Shown here piece by piece: positions 57,031 to 64,000 of a DNA stretch of 64,000 nucleotides. How positions within the stretch are numbered: position 1 is the first letter of the stretch; every line of letters starts with the position of its first letter. The stretch is taken from the NCBI RefSeq assembly GCF_000003195.3, contig NC_012872.2, positions 2,790,001-2,854,000 on the forward strand, in the 5' to 3' direction. The notes beneath the pieces were generated by a model, which saw nothing but the letters and a program-made list of their open reading frames with translations, did no database searches and was not told the DNA's origin. Made by a program: the position numbers and the translations under genes. The DNA is from Sorghum bicolor. Taxonomy: Eukaryota > Streptophyta > Magnoliopsida > Poales > Poaceae.

Positions 57031-57906
57031 CACCAGTACAAAGGTACTATACAGACGGTTCGCTACATCTTTCCACAGGCGGATTGGCGAACCGTCTGTG
57101 TTGGATGCCTGTGAAAATAAATTTTTCTACAGACGGGTAATCTGGAACCGCGTGTAGAAATCCATTTTTACAGGCGGTTCAGTTAAGCCACCCGTCTGTA
57201 GAAATCTTTTATAGAAAATACAAAATCGGCTTTTAAAAATGAAAAAAATTAATTATAGGGAAGGCCCACTGGCGCATATTTTTTCACGTAAAACCGCACG
57301 CTTGCTTCACGGCCGGTAGGATTCGAACTTGAGACCTCGCCCTTGCACGTACCCTCCTCTACCACTCCACTTATCACTCAATTATGTCCATATTAGAGTT
57401 TAGTTCCCCACATATTATCCTAAACCGAGCATATATTAATTATTTGAGCCCTAAAAGGATTCTAATGAAAAAGTTGTCAACTACAAAGTTTCAAGATCTA
57501 CAACTTTTGTATTGGTAGTTTCTCCATCCGAGGTCATTTACAAAATTTGAATTTTAAATTTGAAAAATTCAAACGTAGTTTTCGACAACAAGAAGATTTG
57601 AAATGAAAAACTCATCAACAACAAAGTTTCATAACTTTTTGAGATCTACAACTTTTATTTTGATGGTTTTTTCAAACGAGGTCATTTGAAAAGCTCAAAA
57701 ATTCAATTTCAAATTATTTTCTACACCGCTTGTAGAAATATGATTTTCACTAGCGATTTCTTAGGAGAACCGCGTGTAGAAATACATGATTTCTACATGC
57801 GGTTTTTTAGTCAGGCAAGCCAATTTCTTTCTACAGGCGTTGTTTAATTGAAACTGCCTGTAAAATTTATATTCCACCGCCAGCGTAGTGCTTCTTTGTA
57901 CTAGTG
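57031..57906. mobile_element. Non-autonomous CACTA element in the LINE RNase H region (876 bp)
   Basis: Left end CACCAGTACAAAGG and right end CTTCTTTGTACTAGTG. The 3-bp duplication TTC (57028-57030 and 57907-57909) is perfect. Subterminal 'tctacaggcggtt', 'accgcgtgtagaaa' and 'acgggt' units occur in both orientations. The interior (57440-57720) has the 'caaagttt..agatctacaac' phrasing seen in other CACTA elements of this window. Confidence 0.9.
57298..57385 (-). repeat. tRNA-derived (SINE-head-like) segment inside the CACTA element
   Basis: On the minus strand TAAGTGGAGTGGTAGAGGA resembles a tRNA D-arm/box A, and AGTTCGAATCC about 45 nt downstream resembles a T-arm/box B. No complete cloverleaf is evident, so I do not call a tRNA gene. 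It may be a captured tRNA-like sequence or SINE fragment. Confidence 0.45.
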
Positions 57907-58009
57907 TTCCATTACTGCAAACGACCATAGCCCCATCAGTCACACCTATTAATGAGGACATCCAGCTCTTGTTATGTTCCATCGCGTGAAGATCATTCAT
58001 GTTCTAAAC

Positions 58010-59100
58010 CAAGTGATCGTATTCATGGGCCACTTACACGAAGTCGTGCAAAGAGGATACAAGAGTAAGTGAATTTGTTCATAGATAAACTTAACTTTGA
58101 AATATTTGAGAATGTTATACTATATCTAAAATGCTTTGATAAGGTTTACACAAGAAGGAGCTATTGCTGGACCAAGGAGAGAAGATGGATTACACAAAAG
58201 CTAAACAAGCAGTGCACCTAGCTGATAGCATGAACAACTACAAAGAAATAGTCATAATTAACTCTTGATTCCCAAAAGCTATAGAGGTCAATGACTTTCT
58301 GAAATATTATCAAGTCTACTTCCCGATGCCACTAAGTCTGAGTACTACGGACTTCCCACTAATGAGACCCAAGTACTTTAGTGTAGACTGCTCATTTCTC
58401 TCGAGTCTGACATTACAATCACAAAGAAACTGATATATATATCTCTTGATTTCCAAATGCATCGAAGGTCAACAAGTACTTGCTTGATGGAAAGCTTATC
58501 AAGTCTAGCTTCCAATGCCACGAGGTACAAGTAGTTTGGATTCTCCACTAATGCGACATGAGTAGTTTAGTGCATTAGAAGGTCAACAATTCTCACATGA
58601 TATTGGTAAAAATTCTCATTGAATATTGTACCGTCCTACACGGTTTCTAGCATGCTACACATGGTTGGAAATATAATCAAGTTAGCTTTCAACGCATCCA
58701 ACGGTGCATTTTTTAGACTTTCCAATAAAGAGTTATGGCTAGATTATTAGAGACCGCTCTGGAGGCTAACAGTCACATGAGACTCCTTTGGGATTTGTCT
58801 TGTGGAGACCTTTCGTGTGGCCTATCTTCAGAAACTCCAAGTCCCTTTCATACCTAACTAGGAGGATTGTTTAATTTCTAGTATAAATATCCCTTATCTC
58901 TAAGCTATTAGAAACTTTTTGATGATTTGATAAACCATACGGTATTGTAGCCGAGATACCGCAAGTGTCTTACCCACACCTTTGTTCTTCCTTGTTCTTC
59001 TCGGACATGTGACAAGATTCCTCTAGGATATCCTAGTTTGTGCTCTACGGTTTCCAGTATGGCTACATCGCTTGTGTGGATTAGTTCCGGATTGTGGTTC
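58010..59100 (+). mobile_element. 3' fragment of a Ty3/gypsy element (pol C-terminus plus LTR)
   Basis: At about 58028 the plus-strand translation DRIHGPLTRSRAKRIQE then a stop matches the basic C-terminus common in plant gypsy polyproteins (GPxTRxRAKxxQ). Downstream non-coding DNA to about 59100 has LTR-like features: 'tctagtataaatatccc' near 58878 and a leader with 'cttgttcttctcgg'. The left edge abuts LINE sequence at 58005 and the right edge resumes LINE sequence, so it is a truncated insertion. LTR ends and target duplication were not resolved. Confidence 0.5.
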
Positions 59101-59320
59101 CACAAAAGCGACAGGTCCCTATCAGCTCAATGTGTCTGTGGTAAAGGTTCGCTCTGCATGGGGTAAAATCAAACATCCACCATAACGGTTTCCAGTATGG
59201 CTACATCGCTTGTGTGGATTAGTTCCGGATTGTGGTTCCACAAAAGCGACAGGTCCCTATCAGCTCAATGTGTCTGTGGTAAAGGTTCGCTCTGCATGGG
59301 GTAAAATCAAACATCCACCA
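59047..59320. repeat. Perfect two-copy tandem repeat, 137-bp period
   Basis: 59047-59183 and 59184-59320 appear identical. Each unit spans the end of the gypsy fragment and the beginning of LINE sequence, so the duplication happened after the gypsy landed. Perfect identity suggests it is recent (or an assembly artefact). Confidence 0.9.
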
Positions 59321-59342
59321 TAACTCCTTCAACATTGGTGGG

Positions 59343-59347
59343 ACTTT
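59343..59347. other. Target duplication of the Cassandra array (ACTTT)
   Basis: ACTTT recurs at 60590-60594 directly after the third LTR, showing that the whole three-LTR unit occupies one target site. Confidence 0.93.
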
Positions 59348-59621
59348 TGTAACACCCGGCCCAGGGCTTAATAGGATTAATAGGAGACTCATACCAACAA
59401 GCTGGAACTTCTTTTCCGGAAGCCCATCTCGAAAGAACTCTAAAGTTAAGCGTGCTTGGCCTAGAGCAATTTAGGGATGGGTGACCGACCGGGAAGTAGT
59501 TTCCGGGTGCGCACGAGTGAGGACAAAGTGTGCAGAAAAGACTAGTGTTGGGGCTGACTATATATCCTAGAAAAGCTGCCAGATGTAAGCGGGCCCGGCC
59601 TCGTGGAGGCGGGACGTTACA
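59348..59621 (+). repeat. Cassandra LTR 1 (274 bp)
   Basis: Begins TGTAACACCCGG, ends GACGTTACA. It is about 9 bp shorter than LTR 2, mainly missing 'tctgtggg' near 59550. Confidence 0.93.
59388..59505 (+). repeat. 5S rRNA-like region in Cassandra LTR 1
   Basis: Order and sequence follow plant 5S rRNA: 'tcataccaacaa', 'cccatctcg.aagaactc', the box A-like 'aagttaagcgtgcttgg' (59443-59459) and the internal control segment 'gggatgggtgacc..ccgggaagt' (59474-59497). Substitutions in the first half make it a derived element part, not a 5S gene. Confidence 0.9.
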
Positions 59622-59823
59622 GAATGGTATCAAAGCCGACCCTCGTAGTTTCACGGGTGCGTGTGTCGCAGTTGCGCAGGCATGGTGTGCATGGCTGGTG
59701 TGGATCTGGAGTGGTCACACAGCATGGCATATGCGCTGGCACTGGATGCACGGATGTGGCCAAGAGGGGACGTTTCTGGATTGGGGTTGATCATGAGGAC
59801 ATCGATCTCTTAAGGGGTGAGGA
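59622..59823 (+). other. Cassandra internal domain 1 with primer site and purine tract
   Basis: Primer site TGGTATCAAAGCC at 59625-59637; purine tract at about 59808-59823. No ORF conserved between the two internal domains is likely to be translated. Confidence 0.88.
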
Positions 59824-60106
59824 TGTAACACCCGGCCTAGGGCTTAATAGGATTAATAGGAGACTCCTCATACCAACAAGTTGCAACTTCTTTTCTGGAA
59901 GCCCATCTCGAAAGAACTCTAAAGTTAAGCGTGCTTGGCCTACAGCAATTTAGGGATGGGTGACCGACCGGGAAATAGTTCTCGGGTGCGCACGAGTGAG
60001 GACAAAGTGTGCAGAAAATACTAGTGCTGGTCTGTGGGGGCTGACTATATCCTAGAAAAGCTGCCAGATGTAAGCGGGCCCGACCTCGTGGAGGCGGGAC
60101 GTTACA
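59824..60106 (+). repeat. Cassandra LTR 2 (283 bp)
   Basis: Begins TGTAACACCCGGCC; 5S-like part at about 59867-59985. It differs from LTR 1 and LTR 3 at scattered positions (for example 'ctcctcatacc'). Confidence 0.93.
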
Positions 60107-60309
60107 GAATGGTATCAAAGCCGACCCTCGTGGTTTCACGGGTGCGTGTGTCGCAGTTGCGCAGGCATGGTGTGCATGGCTGGTGTGGATCTGGAGTGGT
60201 CACACAGCATGTCATATGCGCTCGCACTGGATGCACGGACGTGGCCAAGAGGGGACGTTTCTGGATTGGGGTTGATCGACGAGGACGTCGATCTCTTAAG
60301 GGGTGAGGA
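60107..60309 (+). other. Cassandra internal domain 2
   Basis: Nearly identical to internal domain 1, with primer site at 60110-60122 and purine tract at about 60294-60309. Confidence 0.88.
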
Positions 60310-60589
60310 TGTAACACCCGACCCAGGGCTTAATAGGATTAATAGGAGACTCATACCAACAAGTTGCAACTTCTTTTCCGGAAGCCCATCTCGAAAGAAC
60401 TCTAAAGTTAAGCGTGTTTGGCCTAGAGCAATTTAGGGATGGGTGACCGACCGGGAAGTAGTTCCCGGGTGCGCACGAGTGAGGACAAAGTGTGCAGAAA
60501 AGACTAGTGTTGGTCTGTGGGGGCTGACTATATCCTAGAAAAGCTGCCAGATGTAAGCGGGCCCGGCCTCGTGGAGGCGGGACGTTACA
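60310..60589 (+). repeat. Cassandra LTR 3 (280 bp)
   Basis: Begins TGTAACACCCGACC; 5S-like part at about 60348-60467; ends GACGTTACA, then the target duplication ACTTT. Confidence 0.93.
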
Positions 60590-61352
60590 ACTTTGCACTT
60601 CCAAAGCCTCTTCCAATGGGATCATTGTTGGTACTCTATACTAGTGAGAAGGAGTTCTACCTTTCCCATGTTCTCTTCCTTATGCTTCTTGTTCCATCAT
60701 TAGGCGTTAAGCTGAATGCACCATGTGGAGGACATGTCGTTTGCGTGACTAGGTCTAGTAGTCATCTTGTCTTCTCCCTAATGGAATTCTTTTGACCACC
60801 TATGTGTCCATGTGTAGTAGGTTCCATTCTAGTGCCTCATTATTCCAACTCCTGCCATCTGCTAATAAGAGCTCACTAACTCGAATGGCCAAGAGGTACC
60901 TGGCTTTGGGAAAATTGGTTTAGTACCAATGGCTCCTAGTATCCAATGATCCTGCTAAACAAACATTAGTTGTTTTCCATCCCGTATGTGTCACACCAGT
61001 CCACACTACAAGGCGTTCCTTCCAAATAGAATATCTCACCATGTATGAGACGAGTTCCTCTTGTTTCTGATCATCAAGAAGTCTCCACTTGGAAAGTATT
61101 TACCTTTGATGACCCTGGCACAAAGATTTTGGGGGTGTCATAAGTCACCAACCTTATTCCAAGCATCACCATGTTAAAGTGTTTGATGTCTCGGAAGCCC
61201 ATTCCTCCATGCCACTTTGGAAGAGTAAGATCATGCTACTACCTCCAGTGGATGGCTCATCACTATCAGCGGATCCACCCCACCAATAGTTTGAAATAGC
61301 CAAAGTAATTTTCTTCTATGTCCTAGATGAAGCTTGTTGCATTGTTATTTGG

Positions 61353-62450
61353 ATGATTTGCAACATGAAGATTTATTCAACGATCACATTATTCTATCCA
61401 ATATGTCTTGGAATCAGACTTTCGTATCATTGTTGGACGCTTGTTGTTCTAACTCATATGAATCATGAGTTCGTGTCACATGTAGGACAAGGATCGTGCA
61501 ATGGCACTTTAGGAAGTAAAAAATGGTTGGAAGAAAACCGCTTTAACTTTAACGTTATGTATTATGCATGCATAGATATAGATATAGACTAGTAAATGTG
61601 CCCAAATGTTGCAACCGAACCAATATGCTTGTATGAAATTGGATTTTGGACGAGAATTATTCTAACTGATATGAGCATAGATCATGAGTCCGAATCAAAT
61701 ATGGAACTAAAAGTATACCCCATGTGTTGCTACAAAATTTCCTTAAAAATAAATCTATTATATACATAGCATTACTATAATGGTATTCTGTATACTGTGT
61801 GTGTATATATATACATAAATTTGACTTACATGTTCTTTTATTGTATCAGATCAACCAATATAATATGATTACATTATAGAGGAATAGGTGATGAAACAAA
61901 TAGTGTATGTAGAACCAATAGAATATGATTACATTATAGAGGAATTTGTGATGAAACAAATAGCATATGTAGATGACTTATATGTTAATAGATTAAAGGT
62001 TTAAAGTATTTCACGTGATAGAGATGATGCGAATATATTTTGTAATTAATAAGAGATGACATGGACTTAGTGAGACATGATGTGGACATCTTGTATGAAG
62101 AGATAGAACATCTAATAGGGTCACTTTGTGGAGAATGACGTTGACACCTCGAATAAAGAGAAATCATCTAGTGTGGTTTATGATAGAGATGGCATGAGTA
62201 CTTTTTGTAATTAATAAAGAGAAATCATCTAGTGGGGAATGATGTGGATATCTTGAATGAAGAAATAGAACATCTAGTGAGGTTACTTAGTTGGGAATGA
62301 TGTGAACACCTTGCATGAAGAGAGAAATCATCTAGTAGGGTTTAGCTCTATAAGAGTATATAGATATGAAGTACGCATGTGCATATATATTGAACGAAAA
62401 AAGAATCACTTTGATCTTTAATATTAGGTATAGATATACATAATCTCCTT
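61353..62450. repeat. AT-rich region with short tandem repeats, possible Helitron-like remnant
   Basis: A two-copy 60-bp repeat ('aaccaata.aatatgattac...gaggaat') occupies about 61853-61972. An imperfect array of 'aagagaaatcatctagt' and 'gaatgatgtggacatcttg' units fills about 62040-62345. 'actagtaaatgtgcccaaatgttgcaac' in split form near 61590 resembles the 5' start of grass Helitrons (…GTGCGTTGCAAC). The 3' hairpin and CTRR end were not confirmed. No gene. Confidence 0.4.
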
Positions 62451-64000
62451 CACTCTACAATTGTTAATATACTGATATGTCATTTATATGACAGAAAATT
62501 ATGACAAAAGTAAGTATTTTTTCAATATGAATATGCAAAGTTGTCGAGTCCAATTTTACATAAAAAAACCATGTACAAAAATATAACTTGTTGGTCAAAG
62601 ACTTTCTCTAATAAAACGAAATTCACGTACTAGTTTTAGGCAATGGGAGTAGAGTTATAATTTTTTTTCAGTACAAAGCACTCACACTTATTCATACGAA
62701 CGCACACACTCAAATACTACTCTATAGCCAGAGCTGATGAGGTCATGCACGTATAATTTTCACTTGCAGTCATCATCACTTATTGCATACTACACATGTA
62801 TATGTGGTGTGAAAGTTACCACACATCATGAACCACCGCTATGTGCCGCCTAGGGTACGTTCTCTATATTCACGAGGGGGAGAACGAGATGGGAGACACG
62901 GGAGCAAGAGAAGGGAAGCAACGGGTCACGCCGCTTGCGTTGACCAGGAAGGCACCTGTATATTTCCTTGGGCTCTTTGGGAGTGGAAGAAATGTTTTTT
63001 GAGGAAACGAGTGGAAGAAATGTTGAAAAAATTAAGGGCAGATAAGGGGATTTTATGTGAGCTATATATATATATGTCTAGGGCCCCATATCCTCCCATA
63101 GGTAGAAGTAGACAATTTGGAATTGTATAAATAGAAGTTGTTATATATGTCGATACAAGCACGTACATCGATCTGCTACCAGCTGACAAGCTAGCCACCA
63201 CTGCACCTTGTTGAGTATCTCACAACTAATACAAATATACAATTATGAGTAATAATTAATGTAATGGATCTGCTGGACAGCGTGTCGAAACCAACAACTC
63301 TGCTGGCTTCCTTCAAGGATCATCAGCGCAGCTGTGACGGTGGATGCATATGCATGGGAAACGTGGATATATATATACGTACGTAGCGGCATCGTATATC
63401 CTTGAGGATCATCGTTTCTTTTATATAATTAAAACTGAAAATTTTATTATTAAAGGGGAAACTAAAGAAAGATGAGGATCATCGGTCAACCAAGAAACCA
63501 AAAAGAAAAAAAAAAGGCCAGTCAGAGGGTCCACGGAACATGACGGGAGCTCAAGAGATCATCCACGTTCGTTCACGGTTCACACAGAATAAGCTAGCTA
63601 GGTATATTACTTACACTAGTCGATCCGTCCCGGTGGAAGTAGTAGTATAAAAAACGCCGATCCCGAATTCCCGATTGGGTGTGTGCGACCGTGAGGTCTC
63701 TGTCCGCTGCGCACGCAGAGAAAATTCCCGAGAGCTAGTGCTCCGGCCGTATCCGTAGTCCAGTCCAGTTCGACGGGGACGTACGTGTACGGGACCCACG
63801 CCGGCCGGCGCTGCACCGGTTGCTTGGGATCGGAGGTCTTTGGCTGCTGCCTGCCTGGTGGTGGACGTGGACGTGGACTGCCCGCGCGCGCAATGACAAT
63901 GATGATGACGACGATGAAAAGCCGGACCGGACCGGGCGCCGGCGGATCGGACGCTGAGATCGACGCGAGCTCGATGGATGATCCACCCCACTACTGGAAA
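62451..64000. other. Intergenic DNA, no supported gene
   Basis: Frames at 62828-63130 (plus) and 63611-63991 (minus) lack recognisable domains. The GC-rich edge at 63650-63990 could be the start of a minus-strand gene or a transcribed leader, because it has a high density of CpG and open frames, but the window ends there. Everything else is AT-rich. Confidence 0.4.

Larger units (their letters stand above)
59348..60589 (+). mobile_element. Cassandra-type TRIM, tandem form with three LTRs and two internal domains
   Basis: The order is LTR (59348-59621), internal (59622-59823), LTR (59824-60106), internal (60107-60309), LTR (60310-60589). Each LTR starts TGTAACACCC and ends GGGACGTTACA. Each internal domain begins with a Met-type primer site (TGGTATCAAAGCC) three bases after the LTR and ends with a purine tract (TTAAGGGGTGAGGA). 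A 5S rRNA-like stretch lies in every LTR, the hallmark of Cassandra (Kalendar and colleagues, from memory). There is no coding capacity; the element relies on proteins from other retrotransposons. A single ACTTT duplication flanks the array. Confidence 0.95.
56726..61350 (-). pseudogene. LINE ORF2 remnant (RT C-terminus, zinc-knuckle region, RNase H), broken by three elements
   Basis: Read on the minus strand, 61300-60990 shows a shifted frame with ISNYWWGG then KWHGGMGFRDIKHFN, the conserved region after the reverse transcriptase in plant LINEs. 60990-60600 continues with LLLADGRSWNNEALE. A WKCK.VPP motif is split by the Cassandra insertion at 60589/59348. RANLYHRHIELIGTCRFCG follows near 59120-59300, a zinc-binding finger typical of this family. 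After the gypsy fragment, 58000-57910 gives MSSLIGVTDGAMVV. Beyond the CACTA, 57030-56726 gives LLAEADAIWDDGIGLI, VVETNAQELVLLW and later SITQESNELH. These match the RNase H domain that follows ORF2 in many plant LINEs. Stops and frameshifts throughout mean it is dead. Confidence 0.7.

Noticed and set aside
59388..60467. Three 5S rRNA genes
   Set aside because: The 5S-like parts lie inside LTRs with primer sites and purine tracts between them, and their first halves diverge from 5S rRNA. They are Cassandra LTR segments.
63611..63991. 126-codon minus-strand frame at the window edge
   Set aside because: Low-complexity Ser/Arg/Thr composition, overlapping frames and no domain; it could be a gene edge but cannot be supported.

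Overview
This window is nuclear DNA of a grass, most likely an Andropogoneae species such as Sorghum or a close relative. The evidence is a plant bHLH gene with canonical introns, chromodomain gypsy and copia retrotransposons with initiator-Met-type primer sites, many MITEs with GGCCTTGTTTAG termini and TAA/TTA target duplications, CACTA elements with CACTA termini and 3-bp target duplications, hAT elements with 8-bp target duplications, and a Cassandra element carrying 5S rRNA-like sequence. I recognise only one intact host gene. Nearly everything else is transposable elements or locally duplicated non-coding DNA. Species assignment is inference.

Layout. 0.9-24 kb is locally duplicated sequence in blocks I call X, Y, Z, A, B and C. 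Blocks A, B and C are diverged copies of one another, and blocks X, Y and Z recur at 41.4-45.1 kb. Each copy was later hit by different insertions: solo LTRs at 2889-3828, 8116-9167 and 17321-17983, several Tourist- and Stowaway-like MITEs, a hAT (10504-11401), a CACTA (12356-13467) and a non-LTR insertion (20588-21509). Because copies can be compared, several insertions have an empty site within the window.

24.7-41.4 kb is one nested retrotransposon. A Ty1/copia element (24703-41365, duplication AACCG) has an 11.5-kb chromodomain Ty3/gypsy element (24741-36250, duplication AACTT) inserted in its left LTR. The gypsy LTRs are nearly identical (5 substitutions counted by eye in about 2.68 kb), and its gag-pol frame is broken by only two in-frame stops. 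It also carries an extra sense ORF of 265 codons between the 5' LTR and gag. The copia pol is decayed, with altered catalytic residues in protease and reverse transcriptase and a MITE inside it.

45.4-47.2 kb, minus strand, holds the bHLH transcription factor gene. Beyond it lie a CACTA element with TNP2- and Ulp1-like remnants (47996-51282), a solo LTR of the same gypsy family in opposite orientation (52197-54711) and a hAT (55693-56394).

56.7-61.35 kb is a minus-strand LINE ORF2 remnant (zinc-knuckle region, then RNase H) broken by three elements: a CACTA (57031-57906), a 3' gypsy fragment (about 58010-59100) and a three-LTR tandem Cassandra element (59348-60589, duplication ACTTT). The last 2.6 kb shows only short repeats and no convincing gene. 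No rRNA array, functional tRNA gene or CRISPR array was found. All coordinates, identities and counts were read by eye.
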